The translations under genes were made by a program, and so were the position numbers. From CAYGVX01 sp964544285 (GTDB taxonomy: Archaea; Thermoproteota; Bathyarchaeia; Bathyarchaeales; SOJC01): a stretch of DNA of 64,000 nt. Under the pieces are notes generated by a model that saw nothing but the letters and a program-made list of their open reading frames with translations, searched no databases and was not told the origin of the DNA. Numbering within the stretch: position 1 is the first letter of the stretch; the number at the start of each line of letters is the position of its first letter. Of the stretch, positions 17,645 through 25,574 are shown one piece after another. Location: contig CAZJAQ010000001.1 in the NCBI GenBank assembly GCA_964544285.1, positions 38,544-102,543 on the forward strand. The letters are read 5' to 3'.

Positions 17645-18148
17645 ATGAAGAAGATGACAGCCTCTTTACCACCCGAAGAAGCCGTCGAAATGTACAGAAG
17701 AATCAGCGAAAAACTCGCAGACCCCCAGTTGCAGACGCGGCTCAAGAAGTTCTTCACGAAGAGACAAACTTTGCCCGAACTGCTCGAATGGGTCCACGCC
17801 AGGGTCAAGTTCAACAAGGGCGACATTGTTCGACATAACGATCCCTTCGAGATAATCGAGTATGGTCAAGGCATGTGCAGAGAGTTCAGCGTCCTGTTCA
17901 CCGCCGTCTGCTTGGCGAACGGCTACCGAGCCAGAATAATTCTTGACTTGTCTAATCATGCTTGGACAGAGGTTTGGGACACGGGGCAGAATAGATGGTT
18001 TCATGTTGACCCTTCGGAAAAGAGGATAGGCGACCCCGAAATATACGAGAGGGATTGGAAGAAGAACTTGGAAGAAGTGTACGCCTTCGAAAACGGTGTT
18101 ATGGAAGACGTCACTAAAAACTATAAAATCAGAGAAAGCATTCCGTGA
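17645..18148 (+). CDS. Cytoplasmic transglutaminase-like cysteine protein
   Basis: 167 aa without a signal peptide. The catalytic triad of the transglutaminase/PNGase-like fold is seen as C in GMCREFSVLF, H in SNHAWTEVW and D in WFHVDPSEKR. Members act as proteases, deglycosylases or amidases, and in the PNGase group remove N-glycans. The Asp-Pro-Ser-Glu ending is typical of the PNG1-like side, but the protein is short. A start at the internal ATG (17654) is possible. It precedes a Nudix gene by 30 nt. Confidence 0.8.
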   Translation: MKKMTASLPPEEAVEMYRRISEKLADPQLQTRLKKFFTKRQTLPELLEWVHARVKFNKGDIVRHNDPFEIIEYGQGMCREFSVLFTAVCLANGYRARIILDLSNHAWTEVWDTGQNRWFHVDPSEKRIGDPEIYERDWKKNLEEVYAFENGVMEDVTKNYKIRESIP

Positions 18149-18178
18149 GATGGTAGCGAAGGCACGCAGTGTGGGAAC

Positions 18179-18601
18179 ATGAAGTTTAGTGGCAGGACAG
18201 TGACCGCAATAGTAGAGTTTCCAGACAAAAAAATCTTGATGGTGAGGAGGGGCACCGTGGTCTTCAAGGGCTATTGGGCTTTGCCCGGCGGCAGAGTCGA
18301 CCCCGTAGAAACCGTTGAGCAGACAGTCGTGCGGGAAGTGAGGGAAGAGACGGGGCTAGACATTGAGATAGTGAGGAAAATCGGCGAATACTGCGAAAAA
18401 GGGGTTCAAGACGGGATAGAATACGACTATCAGCCCGCTTGTTTCCTCGTGAAACCCGTCGGAGGAAATATCAGGAGACAGGAAAAAGAAATCGAAGAAA
18501 TCAAGCTGTTCCGCCTAGATGAGATACCTGGAGAACTTGCCTTTGAGCACTCCAGCATGATAAAAGACTACATTAGAAGCATCAGAAAGCAAAGGCAATA
18601 A
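18179..18601 (+). CDS. Nudix hydrolase, ADP-ribose pyrophosphatase-like
   Basis: 140 aa with a perfect Nudix box: GGRVDPVETVEQTVVREVREETGL, of which the decisive part is G-x5-E-x7-REVREETG. The following IGEYCEKG and LVKPVGG strands fit small ADP-ribose or nucleotide-sugar pyrophosphatases. Specificity cannot be told from the sequence. It lies 30 nt after the transglutaminase-like gene and is probably co-transcribed with it. A dispersed inverted repeat starts 41 nt beyond its stop. Confidence 0.87.
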   Translation: MKFSGRTVTAIVEFPDKKILMVRRGTVVFKGYWALPGGRVDPVETVEQTVVREVREETGLDIEIVRKIGEYCEKGVQDGIEYDYQPACFLVKPVGGNIRRQEKEIEEIKLFRLDEIPGELAFEHSSMIKDYIRSIRKQRQ

Positions 18602-18642
18602 TAGTGAACTTTCACAAAGGTTTTCAGAATTCCGTGCAACCA

Positions 18643-18674
18643 AGCCTATTAGGACGGTCTAGTCTAGGCGCAGA
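18643..18674. repeat. Copy A of a dispersed 32-bp inverted repeat
   Basis: The reverse complement of this segment matches 57173-57204 at 30 of 32 positions, with a 20-nt exact core covering CCTATTAGG and the adjoining GACGGTCTAG. Both copies are intergenic and lie shortly after the 3' end of a plus-strand gene, in opposite orientations. Confidence 0.75.
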
Positions 18675-18685
18675 GAAAAACCACA

Positions 18686-18693
18686 CTTAAAAG
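18686..18693 (+). promoter_or_regulatory. TATA box of molybdopterin oxidoreductase gene
   Basis: CTTAAAAG centred about 27 nt before the ATG at 18717, predicting leaderless transcription. No Shine-Dalgarno is seen. Confidence 0.55.
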
Positions 18694-18716
18694 CAACCAA
18701 CACCACAACCTACTCG

Positions 18717-19298
18717 ATGACCTCCAACAAATTGCCACCAGGCCAACATGAGATAGACCGTCTTCTGAGATGGAACATCGACCACCCAGGCATAACCCCG
18801 GAAAACCCGAGAATCAACCTAAAAACGTGGACACTGACCGTCGACGGCGAAGTTAAGAATCCACAGAAGCTAACTTGGCAGGATTTCCTCAACTTTCCCG
18901 CCGCCGAATCCACGAGTGACTTCCACTGCGTAGAAGGCTGGAGCGTCAGAGACTGCAAATGGTACGGAGTCAAATTCAGCTCCATAGTTCAAATCGCGGA
19001 GTCCAACGAAAACGCAAAATATGTTCTCTTCAAATGCTCAGACGGCTACACGACCTCTCTGACAATCGAGGAACTTCTCCACGACGATGTGCTGTTAGCC
19101 TACAAACTTAATGGCAAGTTTCTCGAGGAACCCCTCGGCGGTCCACTGAGACTAGTCATCCCCCAAAAATATGCCTACAAGAGCGCCATGTGGGTCGAGC
19201 GAATAACCTTCACGAAGACAAAGGAACTCGGGTTCTGGGAAAAAAGAGGATACAGCGACACGGCAGACGTCTGGAAGAACGACCGCCTCGCCGTCTAA
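18717..19298 (+). CDS. Sulfite oxidase-family molybdopterin oxidoreductase
   Basis: A 193-aa protein with the oxidoreductase molybdopterin-binding fold. The molybdenum-ligand cysteine is in STSDFHCVEGWSVRDCKWYGV, the key part being FHCVEGWSV. A GPLRLVIPQKYAYKSAMWVERI strand region follows, as in YedY/MsrP relatives. There is no Tat or Sec signal, so it should be cytoplasmic, unlike MsrP. The substrate is unknown. It precedes a winged-helix zinc protein on the same strand. Confidence 0.85.
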   Translation: MTSNKLPPGQHEIDRLLRWNIDHPGITPENPRINLKTWTLTVDGEVKNPQKLTWQDFLNFPAAESTSDFHCVEGWSVRDCKWYGVKFSSIVQIAESNENAKYVLFKCSDGYTTSLTIEELLHDDVLLAYKLNGKFLEEPLGGPLRLVIPQKYAYKSAMWVERITFTKTKELGFWEKRGYSDTADVWKNDRLAV

Positions 19299-19359
19299 CA
19301 GCGTGTCTGAGCGAAACCCTAAAGTTTCAAAAAACCAAATAGAGAGACAGGAAACCTCT

Positions 19360-19932
19360 ATGCCAATAAGTAGGCACGAATTTGAAAACGGAAAACTCCA
19401 CGGCGAATTAGAAGAGGAGATCATCTCCTTCTTAAACGAACGAAAAGACAAGGCATTCACCTCCCAAGAAATAATGGAGGGAATTCGCTACCACACAGAA
19501 TTCAGCACTCCAGAAATCTCTAAGATGTCAACGTTCACCATAGCAGACTTTTCCACGTTCCTCCACCATCTCGTGGAGAGGGGAAGAATTAAGATGAAAA
19601 TCGTGAGGGGCAGAATGTACGTCATGGCTGTGGAAAAGAGTGTAGCCAAATGCCCAAAGTGCGGAACAGAAATCCCCAAACCCCAAAAGACGTGGAAGAT
19701 GGCTGGACGCCCAAACAAAAAAGGCGAAGCACTTCAACTTCAAATCGGGCTTTTTGAATGCCCAAAACACGGAGCTTTCAGAGCAGTCTTAGAAAAACAG
19801 AAAATATCTGCACCACCCCCCACACGTAGCCGAACAAGGAAAAAAAGACCGCTCGTCAGGAAGCGTGTAGGAAAGAAAAGCGCCACAAAAAGGACAAGAA
19901 AGAGAAAAGCAGGTGCTTGGTTACTGGTCTAA
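19360..19932 (+). CDS. Winged-helix/zinc-ribbon protein with basic tail
   Basis: 190 aa from the ATG at 19360. The N-terminal part (MPISRHEFENGKLHGELEEE) leads into a winged helix (KAFTSQEIMEGI, TIADFSTFLHHLVERGRIK). A zinc ribbon follows (CPKCGTEIPKP and FECPKHGAF), and the tail is rich in Lys/Arg (RTRKKRPLVRKRVGKK). It is probably a DNA-binding or chromatin-associated protein. A GTG at 19303 would add 19 poorly conserved-looking residues and lacks a ribosome site. The tail overlaps the convergent MFS gene by 4 nt. Confidence 0.75.
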   Translation: MPISRHEFENGKLHGELEEEIISFLNERKDKAFTSQEIMEGIRYHTEFSTPEISKMSTFTIADFSTFLHHLVERGRIKMKIVRGRMYVMAVEKSVAKCPKCGTEIPKPQKTWKMAGRPNKKGEALQLQIGLFECPKHGAFRAVLEKQKISAPPPTRSRTRKKRPLVRKRVGKKSATKRTRKRKAGAWLLV

Positions 19933-21182
19933 GACGCGGGTACATCATTGTCCCTGTTTAGAGTTTCTTTAAGTGTTAGATACGTAGCGGCACCTACCAC
20001 CCTACCCACAGTTGACAGTAAATAGACGACCTGCAGCCCCAGAGCAAGTCCAAACAAGCTTATGGTAAAGTCGGTAAGGTACCCCCCTAGAAGAGAACCG
20101 AAGAACATAGTAATTCCCATCAGAAGGTTGTGGAAGGCAGTGTAGCTTCCACGATGCTCTTCAGGAATCACGTCGAGCAAATACGCAGTCATGGAAGCTT
20201 GTCCCACGGCCATGGAGATTCCCCAGAAGGCTTCTGCCACAACCAAGAAATAGACGTTTGGAGCAAAAGCATAAGCGAGCGGAACGGTTACTAAGCTAAA
20301 CCTAAACGCCACGAGTAGGGGCTTCCTCCCCCGATGGTCAGCAAGCCTTCCCATCTGCCTCTGGAAAATCATCGTAAACGCCAGCTGAACCGCCGAGAGC
20401 AAAGCTATTTCCAGCATGGAAGCATTCAACACTCTGACTAGGGTTATTGAAAAAAGCGGCCACGCGATGGCCATGAAGAAATTGAAGACCGCTCCCGCAA
20501 CAGAATACTTCATGAAGTCAGGCGACTTCCCAACGAATGAAACCGCGTCTAATAAGCCGGAGCCTAAGCCTTTCAAGCTTGCTGCTGTGTTTGCACGCTC
20601 TTTTACTCGAAGCATTATGAGAGCTGAAGCTAAACCGCTGACAATCGCCACGATGAAGGGAACGAAGAACATGTTCTGCGGACTTCCTCCAACGCTGACC
20701 ATTATGAACCCTGAAACCAGAGTGGCAGCTAGGCTCCCGAGGGAAGCCCACAGGTTTATGGAAGCGCTTACTCGTCCAAGCCTGAGAGAGGGAACTAAAT
20801 CTCCGATCAACGCAGTCCAAGTAGGCGTCGCCATAGACCCCAGAAGAGCCTGAATAATCACCAAAACAATCAGTTGGGTTGCGTTTGTCACGAACATCAT
20901 CGGAACCCAGAGCACCATGATGATTAAGTTGCCAAACACTAGGAAGGGCACTCTTCTGCCCAGTCGGTCGCTTAGTTTTCCCCAGAGAACCTGCAAGACG
21001 TTGTTTGAGATGTTGGCGGAAGATTGAAACCATCCCATTTCAGACGATGAAGCACCGAGTTGAACGGCGTAGGCGCCGATGAACGGGTTAACCATGCCCA
21101 TGCCGAAGGCGTTTACTACCGAACGGAGAAACAGGGGGTTCAAGTTTGACGAGTCGGGTGGGTAGGTTTTTTCTTGGGGCAA
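19929..21182 (-). CDS. Major facilitator superfamily transporter
   Basis: 417 aa with about 12 predicted membrane helices. The loop 2-3 motif is present as GKLSDRLGRRVPF and its repeat as GRLADHRGRKPLL. It is probably a proton-driven drug or metabolite exporter; the substrate is unknown. The start is TTG at 21182 (MPQEKTYPPDSS); no ATG lies closer in frame before the first helix. Promoter AT boxes occur around 21200-21225. Confidence 0.85.
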   Translation of the reverse strand: MPQEKTYPPDSSNLNPLFLRSVVNAFGMGMVNPFIGAYAVQLGASSSEMGWFQSSANISNNVLQVLWGKLSDRLGRRVPFLVFGNLIIMVLWVPMMFVTNATQLIVLVIIQALLGSMATPTWTALIGDLVPSLRLGRVSASINLWASLGSLAATLVSGFIMVSVGGSPQNMFFVPFIVAIVSGLASALIMLRVKERANTAASLKGLGSGLLDAVSFVGKSPDFMKYSVAGAVFNFFMAIAWPLFSITLVRVLNASMLEIALLSAVQLAFTMIFQRQMGRLADHRGRKPLLVAFRFSLVTVPLAYAFAPNVYFLVVAEAFWGISMAVGQASMTAYLLDVIPEEHRGSYTAFHNLLMGITMFFGSLLGGYLTDFTISLFGLALGLQVVYLLSTVGRVVGAATYLTLKETLNRDNDVPAS

Positions 21183-21336
21183 CTAATCTACACACTTAGT
21201 TTAAACACACATTTCTGGAGATGCATAAAAACTCATCGACAAAGGATGCAAGGCATTCCTACTCAACCTGATGTCTCAATTCATAACAGCTTTAAGAAGT
21301 CACGGATAAATCTCACAAGACAAGGAGCATGCAACG

Positions 21337-21741
21337 TTGAGGAAAGCAATTCGACGCTATAAACTCGGCTACGCTCTTGGCGCAACCCTTCTTTTCATAG
21401 GGCTCACAGCATTGCTATTCGTGCTGTGGAACGCATGGCCTTCGGTGACTTCCAGCGCTGAACCATTGTCTGCATTCTGGGCTTTTCTGTGGGAAGAACA
21501 GCTCAACATAATCTCAGGCATTGAATTCAAGATGATGTACCTAGTGATTTTGGCAGCTGTGGCGATACCTTCTGGAATAGCGGTGCTCATGTTCAGTCGG
21601 CAGTGGTTTTTCCTTCCAGGCAGGACGATTAGTCTACAATGTCCCTTCTGTAAGAAACTGTGGCACGCAAGCTACGATAGAGGGCAAGTGTTATGCCCCC
21701 ACTGCCATCATCTGATTCACCCTAAAATGATTGAAGAATAG
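21337..21741 (+). CDS. Two-helix membrane protein with zinc ribbon
   Basis: 134 aa with helices at about residues 10-35 and 65-88 and a C-terminal zinc ribbon CPFCKKLW...CPHCHHLIH. It starts with TTG at 21337, with GGAG 9 nt upstream in CAAGGAGCATGCAACG. The closer ATG reads into a stop after three codons. No function is known. It is convergent with pyroglutamyl peptidase. Confidence 0.75.
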   Translation: MRKAIRRYKLGYALGATLLFIGLTALLFVLWNAWPSVTSSAEPLSAFWAFLWEEQLNIISGIEFKMMYLVILAAVAIPSGIAVLMFSRQWFFLPGRTISLQCPFCKKLWHASYDRGQVLCPHCHHLIHPKMIEE

Positions 21742-21744
21742 CGT

Positions 21745-22398
21745 CTATTCACCCAAGTTTTCGAGCGTTGTTTTTACCGCGATTTCGAGCGCTTTGATTA
21801 TTGTGTCAAGGTTCATGCAGGGCATGTTCGCCTTTCCTTTCCTCTGCAGTTGAGCTGCTTGGGAGGGCAGACTTGGGACGTGTATAAACCCTGCGAGTGT
21901 TTTCAGTCTATCCTTGTGTATTTTGTGCATCACATGAAAGAATAGCTGGTTGCATCCAAACGTGCCTGCAGTGTAGGATATTTCCGCTGGGATATCGTTT
22001 TGACGTATGTTGCTCAGGATTTTTCGGATGGGCAACGTTGTGAAGTACGCGGCTGGGGCGTTGGGTTCTAGAGTTTTATCTTTCGGGCGGGTTCGACAGT
22101 TGTAGAGGATTGTGGATTCGGTAAGGTCTGCGAGGTTTATGGCTACTTTTTCCAGCGAAAGAAAGGGACGATAGGATTGCCCCAAGCTGATTATGACCGC
22201 TGGTTTTTGTGTGGCAATTATCCTTGCGATTGCAGGTTTGATTTCCTTGTACGCCAGTGGTATCTGGAAGGATTTGACCTTGAAAGAGTCGATTTCTTCG
22301 CCGTCGAACGCCCTTGCGGCTTCCCAAGAAGGGTTTACTTGGAAGCCTGCGAAGGGCTCAAACCCCGTTAAAACGACCATTCTATTCGGATTTTGCAT
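21745..22398 (-). CDS. pcp: Pyroglutamyl-peptidase I
   Basis: 217 aa, C15-family cysteine peptidase removing N-terminal pyroglutamate. The triad is visible: glutamate in SLEKVAINLAD, cysteine in TAGTFGCNQLFFH and histidine in GFIHVPSLPSQ. The N-terminal VLTGFEPFAGFQVNPSW is diagnostic. Length is standard. The start is the ATG at 22398, with a TATA element at 22444-22453 and a leader of roughly 20 nt. Confidence 0.95.
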   Translation of the reverse strand: MQNPNRMVVLTGFEPFAGFQVNPSWEAARAFDGEEIDSFKVKSFQIPLAYKEIKPAIARIIATQKPAVIISLGQSYRPFLSLEKVAINLADLTESTILYNCRTRPKDKTLEPNAPAAYFTTLPIRKILSNIRQNDIPAEISYTAGTFGCNQLFFHVMHKIHKDRLKTLAGFIHVPSLPSQAAQLQRKGKANMPCMNLDTIIKALEIAVKTTLENLGE

Positions 22399-22444
22399 TC
22401 GAGAATCACAGCTCCATATGGTAGAACAATGCTTGGGTGCGTTA

Positions 22445-22452
22445 GGTTTATA
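22445..22452. promoter_or_regulatory. Bidirectional-looking TATA element between pcp and a candidate RNA
   Basis: The sequence GGTTTATAGG reads as TTTATA on plus and CTATAAA on minus. On minus it is placed for pcp; on plus it predicts transcription from about 22475, exactly where the base-paired segment 22474-22557 begins. Confidence 0.5.
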
Positions 22453-22473
22453 GGCTTTTTTCCCAAGTATTGT

Positions 22474-22557
22474 AGTGGAGAGGTTTGAAACTCCGAAGCG
22501 TTAAGACGTCGTCTGACCCGTCGTACAGCTGAGGGGTTTCAGCCCTGCCTCTCCATT
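22474..22557 (+). ncRNA. Candidate structured small RNA with K-turn-like element
   Basis: The outer strands 22474-22483 and 22548-22557 pair over 10 bp (one G-U). Inside, 22486-22494 pairs with 22533-22541 over 9 bp. Directly above this stem, GA (22495-22496) faces GA in CTGA (22529-22532), the tandem sheared pairs expected of a kink-turn that binds L7Ae. A 2/6-nt internal loop separates the stems. The plan resembles archaeal H/ACA guides, although the pocket is small and no clear ACA follows. A TATA element 25 nt upstream fits. There is no open reading frame. Confidence 0.45.
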
Positions 22558-22586
22558 CTAGAGTCTTAGCAGTCCCATGTTGGGTG

Positions 22587-24707
22587 TCAAGCTTTCTTCT
22601 GAATAAGCTCAACGATTTCTGGAAAATCTATCCCCAATTCCCTCACTTTTCGCAGTGTTGGCACACCGTTCGCGTCCCATCCTCGCCTCTTGTAGACGGC
22701 GTCTTTCAATTTCTCGTATTCTGCCTCACGGCGTTTCCTCAAAACTGCCATTTTTTCTTCAGTCGCCTTGCCCCTAGGGTCGTAGCCTATCTTCTCAAGC
22801 TGCGTATCGTAGCGTTCAGCACGGCTTTCGTACTCTTCCTTCGTTACCGGTCCAACGGCACGGTAGGGTATCGTGTCGTGTTCTCGTTTGCCAAACCCCA
22901 TGCGTAGGTTGAAGATGCGTTGAAAATCGTAGACTCTCTCGCTCATCAAAATGATATCCTCTTGTGTGACCTTTCTGCCTGTGACAGCCGTGAAGAATTT
23001 GGCATAATTTTCCACGTGCGCTAAAACTTTAGCTGGCTCTTTCGTTTTCTTATTGTCCTCTGGCACAACGTCGTTCCAAGGGAGTTTGCACAGGCCGTTT
23101 AAACCAAACCAGGTGCGGAACATGGGGAACCAGTGGAGGTTTTCGGCTTTCTGCTCGAAAGTGGGCATGAGGTTGTGAACCATGTCCAAGAATATGAGCC
23201 AAGCCTCATCGTGCTGAGGTCCCTTCAACGCAAGCCCGTACCCGCCTTGCTGTGCCAACGATTCCTTCGTCACGTACTCGGAGAACTCTAAGCCCTTGGC
23301 TTCCATGCCGACGTCGTTTAAAACCTTTGGGTCCGCGTCACACGTTTCGACGAAAAGTTTCTTCATCCTTCGTACACCTTGCCCAACGATGACTCCGAAG
23401 CCTTTCCCCTTCGCCATCTGATGGACAAGTTCGAGAGCTGCCTCTTTGTTGCCAAACTTTAGGTCTAAGCCTCCAGTTACTTTCTTTTTGATGAGTCCTA
23501 GCTCGTAGCATTCCATGGCAAAGGCTGTAGCCGTGCCGACCGAGATTGTGTCCAACCCGTATAGGTCGCAGTAGTAGTTCATCTCGATGACGTAATCTGC
23601 GTCAAAAATACCGCAGTTGCTGCCCACCCCTGCAATCGTTTCGTATTCGGGGCCGTTCACGAATACCTTCTTTCCCTTATGGGGGCCTGTCTTGAGTTCA
23701 AAGTCTTTCACGCCGTGGGCACAGGCGAGAGAGCAGCCTATCCAACAGCCGTCGAACCCCTTGTGGAACTTTTTTCGGTAGATTTCGCTGCCAAGTTTTT
23801 CGGCTTCGGGGTGACTGCCAAACTTGAAGTTCTTCACGGGTAGAAGGTCGAATTCGTTCATTATCGTTACGAGGTGTGTTGTCCCGAGCGTGGACATTTC
23901 GTTCTGTTTCGGGTCGAGAGTCCTAATCTCTTGGTTGTAGGCTCTTCCCACCTGCTTAACCAATTCCGCGTCTGCTGGGCCGTTCGATTCAACAGTTATC
24001 TCTCGAGAATACTTGACTACGATGGCTTTTACTTTCTTGTCACGAAGAACGGTGCCCAAGCCGCCCCTTCCAGCTTGCTTAACTCTATGAATCTTTCGTC
24101 CAGAATCGTACCATGAAAGGTTGAGACATCCAAAAAGCGTGTGCTCTGCTCCTGGACCTGAAGACAAGACAGATATGCTCTGAGGCTTTTCGCCCGCGTA
24201 TTTTTGGGCTAAGGTGGTTATGATGAAATCGGTTTCAGAGGGCAGTTGCGAAGCCTCTTCGATTTGGACCTTGCACTCGTCTCCGTCAATGAGTATAACC
24301 ACCTCAGACCGCGATTTGCCCTGAACCTCGAGGGCATCCCACCCAGCAAACTTCAGGTAAGGTCCGAAATAGCCGCCGACGTTCGAGTCTAACACGGTGC
24401 CCGTCAGTGGAGATATTGACAATGCAATGCTTTTTCCGCTACCAGGGTATACTGGTGTGCCGCCTAGGGGGCCGCAGGCGATGCAGAGTTCGTTCTTGGG
24501 GTCATCCCATTTGATGGCTCGGTCTTTCGGTAATGCGTTCCAGAGAAGCCACAGGTTGAAGCCGCGGCCGCCTATGAAAGTGTCCTTCATGAGTTGGGAT
24601 ACTGGCTTACTCGTTATTTCCATGGTTGAAAGGTCCATGTGTAGAGTTTTGTTGTTGTAGCCTCTTTCAACTTTGCTTGGCGTGTACTTGAACTCGACTA
24701 TTGCCAA
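22587..24707 (-). CDS. aor: Aldehyde ferredoxin oxidoreductase (tungsten pterin family)
   Basis: 706 aa. Oxidises aldehydes to acids with ferredoxin, using a bis-pterin tungsten or molybdenum site and one [4Fe-4S] cluster. Domains 1 to 3 are complete, from GGRGFNLWLLW to a fourth cysteine in NGLCKLPW. The first three cluster cysteines are C321, C325 and C329 (GCWIGCSLACAHG), spaced x3-x3 where most characterised AORs have x2-x3. The start is TTG at 24707 with GAGGTG 6 nt upstream. The physiological aldehyde is unknown. No other redox subunit is adjacent. Confidence 0.92.
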   Translation of the reverse strand: MAIVEFKYTPSKVERGYNNKTLHMDLSTMEITSKPVSQLMKDTFIGGRGFNLWLLWNALPKDRAIKWDDPKNELCIACGPLGGTPVYPGSGKSIALSISPLTGTVLDSNVGGYFGPYLKFAGWDALEVQGKSRSEVVILIDGDECKVQIEEASQLPSETDFIITTLAQKYAGEKPQSISVLSSGPGAEHTLFGCLNLSWYDSGRKIHRVKQAGRGGLGTVLRDKKVKAIVVKYSREITVESNGPADAELVKQVGRAYNQEIRTLDPKQNEMSTLGTTHLVTIMNEFDLLPVKNFKFGSHPEAEKLGSEIYRKKFHKGFDGCWIGCSLACAHGVKDFELKTGPHKGKKVFVNGPEYETIAGVGSNCGIFDADYVIEMNYYCDLYGLDTISVGTATAFAMECYELGLIKKKVTGGLDLKFGNKEAALELVHQMAKGKGFGVIVGQGVRRMKKLFVETCDADPKVLNDVGMEAKGLEFSEYVTKESLAQQGGYGLALKGPQHDEAWLIFLDMVHNLMPTFEQKAENLHWFPMFRTWFGLNGLCKLPWNDVVPEDNKKTKEPAKVLAHVENYAKFFTAVTGRKVTQEDIILMSERVYDFQRIFNLRMGFGKREHDTIPYRAVGPVTKEEYESRAERYDTQLEKIGYDPRGKATEEKMAVLRKRREAEYEKLKDAVYKRRGWDANGVPTLRKVRELGIDFPEIVELIQKKA

Positions 24708-24863
24708 CTCTTACACCTCTATGGAGTTGCTAAAGCTACGTAAAACATATAGATAGGGCTTACGCAGTGAGCGTTTTCTAGAGTGGGTGAAATCACCGTG
24801 TGCAAAAGCATAAGTATATTTTCAGTCGAATAGAGTGTCTCTAAAGGTTATGGAGGCGAATGA

Positions 24864-25442
24864 TTGGACCTTGCAGTGTTGGTGGAGAATATTCCTTACA
24901 TCCTTATACTGGGCGGCATCGTTGCAATTTCTTGGCTGCTGGAAAAACTAGCGCGGCCAGCGCCAGTTGTGGGGCAGCCTGTGAGTTTGCTGATGAAAGT
25001 GGCTTCGCTTTTCGGGTTCTTTGTCGGGGTTCTTCTGTTAGCGACAGCGGTGGGCGCTTGGTCGCTGCACGCTGGGGACTCGGGCACTAGATACCTGCTG
25101 GTAGCCACGGGTCTGGCTTTGCTTCTAAAACCCTTAAAAGATGTTCCTTGGGCAGCTTTGTTGGGTTTAATAGTGGGCACCGTGTGCGTTGGGCTGGTCT
25201 ACCTGCTGTTTCCCCTGCCGGAGACTGTCCTGGGCATTTCGTCGACATGGGTCTACGCGCTGATTTTCTTCGTTCCAGCCTTGTTCGCTTACATGCTCTT
25301 CAAGTTCTTGGAAGACCTGTTGAGGTTGATTGGGACAATCTTGGCTTCTAAGCCTGTGGCTACTGTTCTTGGCTTGTTGTGTATTGTTCAAGGAGTTCTT
25401 TTGCTTCTGAACAGCAGCTTGTTCACTATTATTTTACCATGA
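24864..25442 (+). CDS. Polytopic membrane protein of unknown function
   Basis: 192 aa with about six hydrophobic helices and short loops; no recognised family. TTG start at 24864 has GGAGG 8 nt upstream (ATGGAGGCGAATGA), and AGTATATTTT near 24815 gives a plausible promoter. It lies head-to-head with the aldehyde oxidoreductase and upstream of the FtsX-type permease, from which it is separated by 132 nt with its own promoter-like sequence. Confidence 0.7.
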   Translation: MDLAVLVENIPYILILGGIVAISWLLEKLARPAPVVGQPVSLLMKVASLFGFFVGVLLLATAVGAWSLHAGDSGTRYLLVATGLALLLKPLKDVPWAALLGLIVGTVCVGLVYLLFPLPETVLGISSTWVYALIFFVPALFAYMLFKFLEDLLRLIGTILASKPVATVLGLLCIVQGVLLLLNSSLFTIILP

Positions 25443-25574
25443 CACACATAATCTAACTTTGGCATGGTTTTTCTCCAAAAAGCCTCAAAAACGCTATTTT
25501 TCCACGCTTAAGGTTCTGTTCTAAAGTGTAGCTTTAAAAGACATAAGTAGAATGTTACAGTTGGGGCGAATCCA

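Noticed and set aside
22474..22560. tRNA gene
   Set aside because: The 10-bp closing stem looks like an acceptor, but there is no TTCRANY T loop, no usable anticodon arm and the second stem is colinear, so the fold is a single hairpin.
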